NCBI GenBank assembly: GCA_014873095.1
Contig: CP050848.1
Span: 5,205,850 to 5,269,849, forward strand
DNA length: 64,000 nt
Origin: Planctomycetales bacterium ZRK34
Lineage (GTDB): Bacteria > Planctomycetota > Phycisphaerae > Phycisphaerales > Zrk34
Reading direction: 5' to 3'
Position 1 is the stretch's first letter. Each line of letters begins with the position of its first letter. The position numbers and the translations under genes are program-made. The notes beneath the pieces were generated by a model that was given only the letters and a program-made list of their open reading frames with translations, made no database searches and was not told where the DNA came from. This document shows positions 46,001 through 55,500 of this stretch, one piece after another.

Positions 46001-47260
46001 AACCGGGACGCTGCAATCGTTGTGCTTCGCACGATCAAGGAAGCCTCTGACCAGTCGCAGTCGATGTTGAAGGTCGTTCTCAGCCTCGGCAAACTCGCCG
46101 ACAAGCACCCGCGTTTCCAGGCATTGCAGATTCTTCTGGTGGATACGTACAGCCTCATCGGCCGCTATGAAGATGCGATCGACCTGGCGACGCGTTTGAT
46201 GGAGTCATTCCCCAACGACGCGGATCCTGCCGAGCGTGCGGCACGCCTGCTGGCGCGTGTCGGCCGGTGGAACGAAGTCGTTGCCGTCGCCCGCCAGTGG
46301 CGTCAGCGATCGCTGAACCAGCCGCTGGAAGCCGACATGATGATCGCTCAGGCGTTGCTGCAGTTGGGAAATCCTCAGCAGGCATTGGAACAGATATCTC
46401 GCTACGAGCAGATCGCGGCCAAGAACCCGACGCGCCTGCCCGGCGTCATGGCGCTTCAGGCGGAAGGCCTGATCGCCATGAACCAGGTCGACAAGGCCGC
46501 CAATATTCTCAAGCCGCTGATTCCCACGCACCCGCGCTGGCGGGCGTTGTGGATGCAGTTGGCGATGCGTAACATCAAGGATCCGGCAGTCTCTGCCGAG
46601 TGGCTGGAGCGGGCCGACAAGGTGATCCCGGCAGATTCAATTTCTGAGCGCGTCAACCTCGCCAACTATTGGTTCGCACTCGGACAGTCCGCCAGCAACT
46701 CCGATTTCCGCAACCGCGGTGTCGAGCTGCTCAAATCCATGGCTTACGCTGAGAAGCCGGATGCCGATGCCGTGGTCGCCTACGCGATCGTTGTGTATCA
46801 GCTTGGCGATCTCAACCAGGCTGAAAAGGAATACCGTCGTGCTCTGACGATCAATCCCGATCACGTCACAGCCAAGAACAATCTCGCCATTCTCGTGTCT
46901 GACCGCGGCGGCAACCTCGACGAAGCGCTGAAACTTGCTCAGGAAGTCGTCGATGCCCGCCCGAGGGTGGCGACGTTCCATGACACGCTGGCGCATGTGT
47001 ATCTGGCCCGCAAGGATTTCGGTAAGGCGGCCGAGAGTCTTCTCGAAGCCGTCAAACTGCAGCCTGAAAGCATCGAATGGAAGGTCAACTTGACCGAAGC
47101 GCTCACCGGCAAGGGTGACGTCGATGCCGCCAAGCAGGTGCTTGGTGAAATTGACACGCTGGCGCCGGATCCCGATCAGATGCCGGTGAATCTGCGTGAG
47201 CGGCTGGACAAGATTCGCCAGACTTTGATCGAAGGGCCAGTTGCGACACCGGCGCCGTGA
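43079..47260 (+). CDS. Large TPR protein of the exosortase/EPS operon
   Basis: This 1393-residue protein has an N-terminal membrane anchor (ISILLGCIVVAVVLIVILG) and otherwise consists of some 30 TPR-like helical repeats. Clear ones are GDYAEALEKLGKYWNSER near the start and NQAEKEYRRALTINPDHVTA near the end. It resembles the long TPR proteins found with PEP-CTERM/exosortase loci (PrsT type) and could act as a periplasmic scaffold for polymer export. It begins 4 nt after the sugar transferase stop and ends the operon; no terminator was recognised behind it. Confidence 0.8.
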   Translation: MTLRTKTKKRISILLGCIVVAVVLIVILGTYQKNKAQARLQQNLEQGMAAAEAGDYAEALEKLGKYWNSERNNPEADAVYQFGMARLNVEMPNNKHIGGAMALFENVLEIDPNYEPAMRKVLEIRLLANMNLETVEMADRILALKPDDPEALNAKTIALVRLRKLDEALAVGLKAAEVSPEDLKVQTTVLAIMMRLEKPNEEILDYAAKLREKYSDNPRFEILQAYAYTLTNDRPKGMELIKTAAQHDPPDAEFVQLIADQLAGMGQFADSMKYLDEHVKQFDDNNLRRMYCRRLWQANRYEDLATELKDIDPANAEAPSDLLVLKAMALIREKKPDEATVIIDALAERTGDNTAHAWVPVLRDVFAQKPQEIQQVIKICRDSIATLPGDPYLRMFLAESYAQLGENELALEQWENVTKLAPTWAVPYIRIASVYTSTKRTRPALQAAQQGLLRAPNNVGAVVSVANAWAALIDSGEGDAGAEQFMTLLEQIQTASPGEPNTLPLYIDMLARTGKKDTARTKLSAALADEKVTLPEPVMLRLAKISAEYDLGLADSIYAHAEQSEGGLNANLAYSRAMQIAEAQGTAAAIKYIQPLVEKNGPSNLAWQLAWARFLDRTRDERAAAAWIALGDKYPDNLRLQRMVLDAKSVQSDRDFMDRTIERVKALSGDEGLTWQLARAKWLLSGDGGTRDASKAVQILNEIIRSSPDLMEPHLLLAAALQKLDNTAGAIDQLTTAGSMQPSNQSIQLELARLYTFQGNVTEARDILNQILLDKELSDVQQAQAAALLARLGDAQRAIDILESSKKPSTLLAELYVRQSRLEDAEKLYQLMMQEHPNPQVVQAYSNLLGATGRADEGLNVLAQLKTMDLKPGVLEMLQGEYYRRYFSTDKALESFEAAAKAMPDNPLPWRTLIDIHLQAGEFDQAMKVNEQAKAAIPGDKVFSLIDSQRDLIEVALKTERLKPLARAVVLDENNRDAAIVVLRTIKEASDQSQSMLKVVLSLGKLADKHPRFQALQILLVDTYSLIGRYEDAIDLATRLMESFPNDADPAERAARLLARVGRWNEVVAVARQWRQRSLNQPLEADMMIAQALLQLGNPQQALEQISRYEQIAAKNPTRLPGVMALQAEGLIAMNQVDKAANILKPLIPTHPRWRALWMQLAMRNIKDPAVSAEWLERADKVIPADSISERVNLANYWFALGQSASNSDFRNRGVELLKSMAYAEKPDADAVVAYAIVVYQLGDLNQAEKEYRRALTINPDHVTAKNNLAILVSDRGGNLDEALKLAQEVVDARPRVATFHDTLAHVYLARKDFGKAAESLLEAVKLQPESIEWKVNLTEALTGKGDVDAAKQVLGEIDTLAPDPDQMPVNLRERLDKIRQTLIEGPVATPAP

Positions 47261-47370
47261 ACTCGTCTTACACGGCAGCTAAGCCGGCATTACATCAAGA
47301 GCGCTCATTCATAGCATGACATGACTGCTTGCCGAGCTAACTATCGGCGGCCCGATTGAGGTGTTACAAC

Positions 47371-47925
47371 ATGGATGTTGTCAGTACGAAAATACCTGAC
47401 GTCAAGATTATCACGCCGAAGAAGTACGGCGACCATCGCGGGTTCTTCTCCGAAACCTACAGCCGTCGCGCGTTTGCTGATGCGGGCATCGATCTTGAAT
47501 TTGTTCAGGACAATCATTCGTTGTCTGCAAGCCAGGGAACGGTCCGGGGCCTGCATTTCCAGACGCCGCCGCACGCCCAAGATAAGCTCGTGCGCTGTGT
47601 ACGCGGGGCGATACTCGACGTGGCCGTTGATCTACGGCGGAGCAGCCCGACGTTCGGGCAGTACGTCTCGGCGGTGATCAGCGCCGATAATTGGGCGCAG
47701 ATTCTGGTACCGGTCGGATTCGGGCACGGCTTTGTGACGCTCGAGCCCGACACGGAAGTGGTCTACAAAGTGACTGACTACTACTCGCCGTCGCACGATG
47801 CCGGCATCCGCTGGGATGACCCGGCGCTAGCCGTCGACTGGAAAGTCACGCCGGAGCAGGCGACGCTATCGGATAAAGATCAGAAACTGCCGTTTCTTGC
47901 CGACGCTCCGTTGCTGTTTGATTGA
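47371..47925 (+). CDS. rmlC: dTDP-4-dehydrorhamnose 3,5-epimerase
   Basis: This 184-residue cupin enzyme has DHRGFFSETYSRRAF, QDNHSLSASQGTVRGLHFQ (with catalytic His), KLVRCVRGAILDVAVDLR and YKVTDYYSP (with the catalytic-site Tyr), the full RmlC pattern. It catalyses the third step of dTDP-L-rhamnose synthesis. The ATG at 47371 has GAGGTG 8 nt upstream; another in-frame ATG lies 15 nt before it. The other three rhamnose genes follow on the minus strand, so the pathway is split over two strands. Confidence 0.93.
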   Translation: MDVVSTKIPDVKIITPKKYGDHRGFFSETYSRRAFADAGIDLEFVQDNHSLSASQGTVRGLHFQTPPHAQDKLVRCVRGAILDVAVDLRRSSPTFGQYVSAVISADNWAQILVPVGFGHGFVTLEPDTEVVYKVTDYYSPSHDAGIRWDDPALAVDWKVTPEQATLSDKDQKLPFLADAPLLFD

Positions 47926-48063
47926 TCCGGGCACTGGGTCTCATCAGAAGTCCGGTTGCAAAATAACACTTCTTCGCCGTGTACGGACAGCACATGCACA
48001 CTGGGTATTGTGGCATGGGTTGCAAGGCGTTATCTAATTCAAACCGGTTGATTCGACGTACAA

Positions 48064-49086
48064 TCAGCGGTTGCCGTACATCTTGTCATAATACTCCGCA
48101 TACGCGCCGCTCTTGACGCGCTGCCACCACTCGGTGTGATCCACATACCACTGGACCGTTTGTTCCAGCGCGTTCGGCCAGGCCGATCGTGTCGGTTCCC
48201 AGCCCAGTTGCTGGCGCATCTTCGTGGCGTCGATCGCATAGCGACGGTCGTGCCCCAGGCGATCGGTCACGTGCTTGATCATGGATTCATCCTTGCCCAT
48301 GATCTTGAGGATCGAGTGAGTCAATTCGAGGTTGGTCCGCTCATTGTTGCCACCGATGTTGTAGACTTCGCCGGCCGATCCTTTTTCAAGCACGGTCAAC
48401 ACCGCTTCGCAGTGATCGACCACGTGAATCCAGTCGCGGACATTCAGTCCGTCGCCGTACAGCGGGACTTGCTTGTCTTCCAGCAGATTGGACACGAACA
48501 ACGGGATCACCTTTTCCGGAAACTGGTAGGGCCCGAAATTATTTGAGCAGCGGGTGATCAGTGTGTCCATACCGAAGGTTTCGTGATAGGCGCGGACCAG
48601 CAGATCGCTGGCGGCCTTGGACGCCGAGTACGGACTGTTCGGGGCGATCGGAGTCTGCTCAGTGAACTTGGCTTCGGGATCATCCAGCGGCAGTTCGCCG
48701 TACACCTCGTCGGTGGAGACGTGCACAAAACGCTGAACGTCATTACGTCGGGCTGCGTCCAGCAACTTCTGCGTGCCGACGACGTTGGTCTGCACGAAAG
48801 GCGTCGAATCCATGATCGAACGGTCGACGTGGGACTCGGCGGCGAAGTGAACCACTGCATCGCAACGGGGCATCAGCGTGTCCAGCAGTTCGCTGTTGTT
48901 GATGTCACCACGGGCGAATTCATATCGCGAATTCAAATCAATGTCGGCAAGGTTTTCGAGATTGCCGGAGTAAGTCAGCGCGTCGAGGTTGATCACATGC
49001 CAGTCATCGCGCTGCTCGATAACGAGGCGGATAAAGTTGGAGCCGATAAAACCGGCCCCGCCAGTGACTAGAAGCGTCTTGCCCAT
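48064..49086 (-). CDS. rmlB: dTDP-glucose 4,6-dehydratase
   Basis: This 340-residue extended SDR has LVTGGAGFIGSNFIRLV, HFAAESHVDRSI, HVSTDEVYGEL (with the Asp-Glu dehydratase pair) and YSASKAASDLLVRAYHETF. These are diagnostic of RmlB. It converts dTDP-glucose to dTDP-4-keto-6-deoxyglucose. It lies 19 nt downstream of rmlD on the same strand and is likely co-transcribed. It converges on rmlC with 138 nt between, in which no terminator was seen. Confidence 0.95.
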   Translation of the reverse strand: MGKTLLVTGGAGFIGSNFIRLVIEQRDDWHVINLDALTYSGNLENLADIDLNSRYEFARGDINNSELLDTLMPRCDAVVHFAAESHVDRSIMDSTPFVQTNVVGTQKLLDAARRNDVQRFVHVSTDEVYGELPLDDPEAKFTEQTPIAPNSPYSASKAASDLLVRAYHETFGMDTLITRCSNNFGPYQFPEKVIPLFVSNLLEDKQVPLYGDGLNVRDWIHVVDHCEAVLTVLEKGSAGEVYNIGGNNERTNLELTHSILKIMGKDESMIKHVTDRLGHDRRYAIDATKMRQQLGWEPTRSAWPNALEQTVQWYVDHTEWWQRVKSGAYAEYYDKMYGNR

Positions 49087-49105
49087 GAGCGGTCTCGTCT
49101 GAGGA

Positions 49106-49987
49106 TTATTCGGATTCGAGTCGATTCAATACATCGGCCAGATTGACTCGCCAATCCGGTCGTGGTCCGATCATCTGTTCAGTTTTCTCCAAGTCCAGCA
49201 CACTGTACGCAGGCCGCGGGGCGGGACGAGGAAACTCCTCGGTGGTGCAGGGGGTAATGTCACATGATGCCCCGCATAACTCTGCGATGGCCTGCGTGAA
49301 TTCGTACCAGGAGCACTGCCCGCCATCGGTGACATGCCAGGGACCTGCCGCGCCGTGGGCCAGTAAGTTTGCCGTCGCTTCAACGAGTGACTCGGCGGAT
49401 GTGGGGCGTCCGACCTGGTCATGAACCACGCGCAAGGCAGGTTTTTCGGAGGTTAGTTTGGCCATGGTGCGAACGAAGTTCTTACCCCACGGCGCGTATA
49501 GCCAACTGATGCGGATCAACAGGTAATCGGCTCCGCTGTTTTCAAGCGCAGCCTCGCCGGCGGCCTTGGTGCGCCCATAGGCGCCGAGCGGGTCGCGGGG
49601 TTCATCCGGCCGATAGGGCGTGTCGCTGCAACCATTGAACACATAATCCGTGCTGTAGTGAACGAGCTTGGCATTGATCTGGCGGCAGTGACGGGCCAGG
49701 TTTTCCACGCCGCCGCTGTTGATCACCAGGGCCCGGTCTTCGTCTTCCTCAGCGGCATCGACGTTCGTGTAGGCGGCACAGTTGACGACAACGCGATGTG
49801 ATTCGTCGATGACGGATTCGACTGAGGCCGGATCCGTGATATCGATATCGCCCAGGTCGCCACAGGCGTATTCGATGTTGTGTGCATCGAGCCATTGACG
49901 CCAGGCGCGTCCGAGCATGCCCGCCGAGCCGACAATGTACGGTTTGGTCCCGACAAGTGATTGTGAAAACTGCGATGGTGAATTCAT
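49106..49987 (-). CDS. rmlD: dTDP-4-dehydrorhamnose reductase
   Basis: This 293-residue protein carries the RmlD pattern: KPYIVGSAGMLGRAWRQWL, NCAAYTNVDAAEEDED, VHYSTDYVFNG and YGRTKAAGEAAL as catalytic YxxxK. It reduces the 4-keto group to give dTDP-L-rhamnose. The start is uncertain. ATG at 49987 is chosen because it leaves only a short N-terminal extension; ATGs at 49999 and 50023 are in frame but would bring the gene closer to the divergent PEP-CTERM gene. Confidence 0.93.
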   Translation of the reverse strand: MNSPSQFSQSLVGTKPYIVGSAGMLGRAWRQWLDAHNIEYACGDLGDIDITDPASVESVIDESHRVVVNCAAYTNVDAAEEDEDRALVINSGGVENLARHCRQINAKLVHYSTDYVFNGCSDTPYRPDEPRDPLGAYGRTKAAGEAALENSGADYLLIRISWLYAPWGKNFVRTMAKLTSEKPALRVVHDQVGRPTSAESLVEATANLLAHGAAGPWHVTDGGQCSWYEFTQAIAELCGASCDITPCTTEEFPRPAPRPAYSVLDLEKTEQMIGPRPDWRVNLADVLNRLESE

Positions 49988-50095
49988 GTTCGAGATCATA
50001 CCGTCATGTTCATTCGGTGTCATGGAAACGGCCGTATGACGCAGGATAAGGCATCAGACAGCGAAAAAAACATTTCATCTACAAACGATCCCCGG

Positions 50096-50101
50096 TATAA
50101 T
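50096..50101 (+). promoter_or_regulatory. -10-like TATAAT directly before the PEP-CTERM gene
   Basis: A perfect TATAAT ends 6 nt before the ATG at 50108. No good -35 is visible upstream. If used, transcription would start at or next to the start codon, giving a leaderless mRNA. No Shine-Dalgarno sequence precedes this ATG. Confidence 0.4.
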
Positions 50102-50107
50102 CCGTGC

Positions 50108-51664
50108 ATGAAAAAGAGAAAGGCGCTGACGTGGTACGTCACGGCGGTTATGTGCTATTGCAGTCTGGCACACGCTGCGTACCAGGACGATATCGGGTAT
50201 ACCCAATTGGCTACCGAACTGGGCGCTGCAACGCCTGACGGCAGCGGTGTGGCCGTAACGCAGGTGGAGGCTGAAACGGGAGACGGGGAGTTTTCCCCGA
50301 ACAAGCCCGGCGCTTCGACACTGTCAGGGAAAGTTTTCGTTGCAGGCAGCACCGGATCAACCGATTACTCGCCGCATGCGTTTGGTGTAGCCAGCCTGTT
50401 CTACGGCAATTTCGACTCCATCGCCCCGGGCATTACGAACATCAAATATTTTTCCGCCGAGGGGTGGGCACAGGGTGACTTTCTGAGAGCCGGTGAAGTT
50501 GTCGTGCCTGATTACACAACCCACGACAGCCGTGTCGCCAATCACAGTTGGATTGGCTTTCTGGAAGACCCCGACACCGAAGTGTACGATCGACCGCTGA
50601 CGCTCGAAGCCGTCCAGAGGTTGGATTGGGTGATTGCCACCGACGACTACATTCATGTGGCCGGCGTCAACAATGGTTCCAGCAGTTACCCGTTGAACAT
50701 GGAGGCGTTCAACACGATTACGGTCGGCAATCTCTCCGGCACCACCTCGACGGTAACCTCCGCTCTGTTGGAAGGCGGCGGCAATCCGTATGTGGAAGGA
50801 CGCATCATCCCGTTGCTGGTTGCAACAAACAGCGCCACCAGCAATGCCACACCTGTGATCAGCGCTGCCGCTGCGTTGCTGGTGGAGACGGCCGATGCCA
50901 ACCCGGCGTTTTCGCTGAACCGCTCGCATGCAAATGCTTCCCGTGCCAATCAGACGATCTATGACGGGGCGACGTCAGAAGCGATTAAGGCCATTCTCAT
51001 GGCAGGCGCCAGCCGCATCGCGATCAATCAACAGACGGATGACACATACACGCTTGCCACCGTGTCAGCGACGACGCCCGATCCCAACGGACTGGATTAT
51101 CGCTTCGGCGCTGGCGTCCTCAACATCTACAACAGCTATCACATTCTTGCATCCGGTGAGGTCGACAGTGACGAAGACGACGGAGGCGGATCAGGCAGCA
51201 TCGATGCGACCTATGGGTGGGATTATGACGAGTCGTTCGGCGATCTCGGTGACAACAGCACGGCGACATATCGGTTTTCGCTGGCAGAGACGCTCATGTT
51301 CATGAGCACCCTTACATGGAATGCCGATATTGACATCGATCAGTTGGCCACGGTATCGCCTACGCCCGATAGCGCCGCCACGCTCTACGATCTGGATCTG
51401 GCGCTTTATGATGTGACCGGGGGCAGCAACACGCTGGTCTCCGAATCCGCCAGTAGCACGCAGAACACCGAAACGATCTGGACCACGCTGCTGGGTGGAC
51501 GTGATTACGAACTGCGCGTCACCACGACGTCCAGCAATTTCGAGTGGGATTATGCCGTGGCATGGCGCACCGAAGCGCTGGTCGTGCCTGAACCGGGCAG
51601 CCTGGCGATGCTGATCCTTGCGGGAATCGGCGGTACGATGCGCCGGGGCGATCGGCGTTACTGA
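50108..51664 (+). CDS. Subtilase-like protein with PEP-CTERM signal
   Basis: This 518-residue exported protein has a signal peptide (MKKRKALTWYVTAVMCYCSLA). The body recalls S8 peptidases: SPHAFGVASLFYG fits the His region, and ATSNATPVISAAAALL fits GTSxAAPxVSGxAALL with the serine kept. At the place of the catalytic Asp it reads VAVTQVEAE, so the Asp seems replaced. The last 26 residues are a classical PEP-CTERM signal (VPEPGSLAMLILAGIGG plus a basic RRGDRRY tail). It is therefore a probable exosortase substrate. The start at 50108 is the ATG next to the signal peptide. Its 3' end overlaps rmlA tail-to-tail by 7 nt. Confidence 0.78.
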   Translation: MKKRKALTWYVTAVMCYCSLAHAAYQDDIGYTQLATELGAATPDGSGVAVTQVEAETGDGEFSPNKPGASTLSGKVFVAGSTGSTDYSPHAFGVASLFYGNFDSIAPGITNIKYFSAEGWAQGDFLRAGEVVVPDYTTHDSRVANHSWIGFLEDPDTEVYDRPLTLEAVQRLDWVIATDDYIHVAGVNNGSSSYPLNMEAFNTITVGNLSGTTSTVTSALLEGGGNPYVEGRIIPLLVATNSATSNATPVISAAAALLVETADANPAFSLNRSHANASRANQTIYDGATSEAIKAILMAGASRIAINQQTDDTYTLATVSATTPDPNGLDYRFGAGVLNIYNSYHILASGEVDSDEDDGGGSGSIDATYGWDYDESFGDLGDNSTATYRFSLAETLMFMSTLTWNADIDIDQLATVSPTPDSAATLYDLDLALYDVTGGSNTLVSESASSTQNTETIWTTLLGGRDYELRVTTTSSNFEWDYAVAWRTEALVVPEPGSLAMLILAGIGGTMRRGDRRY

Positions 51665-52428
51665 GATTCCTTGAACAGCGGCGGGGCGGTCTCGGCCATA
51701 TCCAGGTGGTTGGCGCCGGACTCGGCGACGTATCGTGTCGCGCGGTACAGCGATTCGACCGTGCCGGCATCGGTCCACCAGCCGTCGAGCACTTCATGCG
51801 TCAGGTCGCCGCGGTTGAGGTAGTAGTTGTTCACATCCGTGATTTCAAGTTCGCCGCGGCCGGAAGGCTTCAGAGACTTGCAGACCTCGAACGCATCGTT
51901 GTCGTAGAAGTAGATCCCCGTGACCGCCAGATCGCTCGGCGGATCGGTCGGCTTCTCGATGATTTCAGCGACCTTATCGTCTTCGAATCGAACGACACCG
52001 AATCGCTCAGGGTCGGGAACCTGTTTCAACAGAATCTTTGCGCCGCTGCGTTGGGTGAAAAAGTCGCCGGCTGCTTTACGGATGTTGCCTTCGATAATGT
52101 TGTCGCCGAGGATGACACAGATCTTGTCGCGATCGGCGAAGTCTTCAGCCAACTTCAACGCATCGGCGATGCCGCCTTCGCCTTCCTGGTAGGCGTATTC
52201 CAGGTGACGGATGCCCAGGTCTTTGCCGTTTTTCAGCAGCTTGAGAAAGTCACCGGCGAACTCACCGCCGGTGACGATTAGAATCTCGTCGATACCCGCA
52301 TTGAGCATGCACTGAATCGGGTAGTAGATCATCGGCTTGTCGTAGACCGGCAACAGATGCTTGTTGGTCACGAGCGTGAGGGGGCGAAGTCGTGAGCCCA
52401 GGCCGCCGGCAAGAATGACACCTTTCAT
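51658..52428 (-). CDS. rmlA: Glucose-1-phosphate thymidylyltransferase
   Basis: This 256-residue nucleotidyltransferase has GVILAGGLGSRLRPLTLV, LLPVYDKPMIYYPIQCML and an E-x-x-D-rich core; the VYDKPMIYYP block identifies RmlA-type enzymes. It makes dTDP-glucose from glucose 1-phosphate and dTTP, the first step of rhamnose synthesis. It is shorter than the classical enzyme (about 290 residues) and has G-S-R-L for G-T-R-L, so a relative with a different nucleotide preference cannot be excluded. The presence of rmlB, rmlC and rmlD close by supports the call. It lies 98 nt downstream of the kinase gene on the same strand. Confidence 0.87.
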   Translation of the reverse strand: MKGVILAGGLGSRLRPLTLVTNKHLLPVYDKPMIYYPIQCMLNAGIDEILIVTGGEFAGDFLKLLKNGKDLGIRHLEYAYQEGEGGIADALKLAEDFADRDKICVILGDNIIEGNIRKAAGDFFTQRSGAKILLKQVPDPERFGVVRFEDDKVAEIIEKPTDPPSDLAVTGIYFYDNDAFEVCKSLKPSGRGELEITDVNNYYLNRGDLTHEVLDGWWTDAGTVESLYRATRYVAESGANHLDMAETAPPLFKESQ

Positions 52429-52526
52429 CGTCGTCTCTCTGAATCAGGAAAAAGTGTTGGCTGCGATTGGTTCGATATGATAGTCATCGGATATTGTCAC
52501 GGCGCAAGTGAGTGGCATATTCGTAA

Positions 52527-55500
52527 TTATCGGGACTCAGCGATGCTCAGGGCGTTGAGAATCGGCGTAGAACCTGCGGTATCGGGGGTGAATTCGAGAT
52601 CGAGCATGCCGTCGCCGACGACTACCACAGCCGTTCGGGTTGATATACCGGAAGATTTCTGACCGTCCGCAAACGGATCGATACCTGAGAAATTCCGCAC
52701 AGGCTTGCCTTCCGCCAGTACGCTGAATTTCCGCTGACCGGCGCCTGCGTTGGTTTGAGTCAATTCCGCAAATATGAGCGTAACCTGATAGCGACCGTTG
52801 GGAACTTTGACATGAAATGCTTCGATGCCTGTTAAGCAGGTGTCGACCACGGGATTGTTCACTGACTTGGCGGAGAACCGGCGCCCGCCTTGCGCCAGGT
52901 CATAACCCGAGTCGCTGTTTTTGAACGATGGCGCCGATTCCCACTTGGCGTCCTGCCATTCGGCATCCGATCCGCCGGCGTTATAAAACAGACGCAGAGT
53001 CTGGGCATCGGCAGAGGCGGACGGTGTTGACTGCTTGGCCTCAGAATCCGCCGGTTGAGGCGCGAGTTTGGTAGGATCCGGGGCTGAGGTGGCCTGCAAG
53101 CGGAACCGGCCGATGTTCATGCGCTGTTGTTTGAGTGTCAGCGTCAACACGGAGCCGCCTTCACCGCCGATCGGGGTCGCGGGCATGAACACGGCGGTCC
53201 GTGATTCACCCGGCCGATCGCCCACGTACCAGTAAGTATGGTTGTTGCCGTCGATGGCGCGCTCGACGGAAAAGCCTTTCGATGCGTAATCGGCAAATGC
53301 TTTGTCGAATCTCACAGGTTGCGCCTCGGCGGGTTTGTCGATTGGTGCAATCGTCATTTCGAATTCACTGAGCGTGAAGCGGCCGGCGACCGCTGTGCCC
53401 GGGCCTTTGCCGCGCAGGGAGTCATCAGCCATCGCTTCGAGTTGGAACGCGGTGATCTGTTGCAAGGATGTCTCATACACGACCGTGTAAACATCCGACG
53501 AGGTATGGCCCGCGTCAACGAGAATCGACTCGTCTTCCTGAACCACCATGGTCGCTTTATCCTGGGACTTGACACGCGCGGGATGCAGCGGCACAAAAGC
53601 GATGCGATCGCGATACACCAACGGGGCAGGCGCGGCATCGACTTTCAAGGGATCTGACGCTGTGGTGACGCTGATCTGAATACGGCGGATCGCCTCAGTG
53701 GGCTTGCGGAACTTTAGTGTGAAATTAAGCACCGTCATATCGCCTCTTGAAACAGGCGAGTCGCATACGAGAACCACGTGGTGGGGCTGTTTGATCTTGT
53801 CGTGGGATGTGGCCCAACCGGTGGTGGGCTTGTCATCCAGCAGGCGGCGTGCTTCCCAGTCCTTGGTATGCGAAGAGGATTTGGCATTGGCGAATTTGAT
53901 CGGCTGTGGCGAGGCGGATTGTCCTTCGGTCCCCGCAGTGACGGTCAACTCGCTGAGGACGATGATGCTGCCGCGCGCCGCCCCGTCTGCAGCATGGTCC
54001 GGATCGATCAACGCATCGATGCGAAAGCCGGTGATGTTTTTGAGTGGTGTGTATGCGGTCAGGGTGTATACATCACGATTCGACGTCAGCGAACCGGTCG
54101 CAAGCACCGAGCCGTCGTCTTTGCGTGTCATGGCAACACCCTGTTGTGAATCGGCAGCTCGGATGTCGAGGATGTTCCATCCGCCGTTGTCGGTCAGCAT
54201 ATTTGGGCGAGCGTAGAAAGGATCAAACTCGGCGTGCGATGGTTCAACCTTCGGTTCGGGTTTTGGTTTAGTGACTGACTTGGGTGATGACGCAGGCTTG
54301 GTTGGTTCAGGTTTTGGTTTTGGCGTGTCTTTTGGCGCCGAGGGTTCAGGCATTGGTGTCGGTTGAACGGCCGGCGCTGGTGGTTTGGTTATGGCGGGTT
54401 CGGGTGATTTGTCCGGTTTGGCTGGTTCAGGTTTTGACTCGGGCGGTGAGTCGATCGGTGGCAGGGGGCGATCGGTTTGAGCGATCGGCTCGCGCGACAC
54501 GTCAGACTGTTCGCCCCAGGTAGATGAATGGTTCGCTGATTCGGGTTGTTGACGATTCAACGCGAGCACAACAATGATCACCGCGATTAATACCAGCGCG
54601 GCAATCATGATGGCGGAGAGAATCAGGACCGAATTATCTTTCTTCTTCGTTTTGCCGGAGACCACCCGAGTGCGTGCCGCCGTCGCCAGCCGTGCGGAGC
54701 GAGGTCCCGGTGAGGGCGGGATGTCGAGTATCGCTTCGTGAACCATCGGTTGACGAAGATCGTCGAGTAATGAGTCGTAATCCGGATAGCGATCCGCAGG
54801 ATCGGCTTCCATCATTCGTGCCACGGTCTGAACGGTCGTCGGGCTCAGGTCCGATCGGAATTCTTCAAGACTCGGCGCGGGGTGTTTTAATCGTTGAGTG
54901 ATCACCTCGGTGGCGGTGGAGCCGACGAACGGCGGTCTGGCGGCGAGCAGGTGAAACAGCGTCGCGCCGAGGCTGTAAATGTCGGCCTGATGCGTGGCGT
55001 CACGACCGCGGACAATTTCCGGGGCAACGTAGTAGGGCGTGCCGACGATCTGGTCGTTGCTGGCTTTGCCGAATCGCGCTACGCCGAAGTCGATTAACTT
55101 GGCGGTGCCCTGGCGGTCGAAGAGGATGTTGCCGGGCTTGACGTCCATGTGAATCAACCCGACGTGCTGAGCGGCCTGCAGACCTTCGGCGGCATGGATG
55201 GCGATGTCGACGGCCTTTGATTCATCGGCGGGTTGGCCGAGCATGGCCTTTTCGACGGTGCCGCCGTCGAGCAGTTCCATCACGATGTAAGGCTGCCCGC
55301 GGTATTCGCCGATCGAGTGGACCTGCACGACGTGCGGATGGTTCAATGCCGCCAACGCCCTCGCTTCGTGTTGACACGCTTTGACGATTTCCTCGTCGCC
55401 GACGTCGGACCGCAGGATTTTGATGGCGACCTGGCGATGCAGGTTTTCATCAAACCCCTTGCAGACGATGCCAGCCGCGCCGCGTCCGAGCACATCCACC

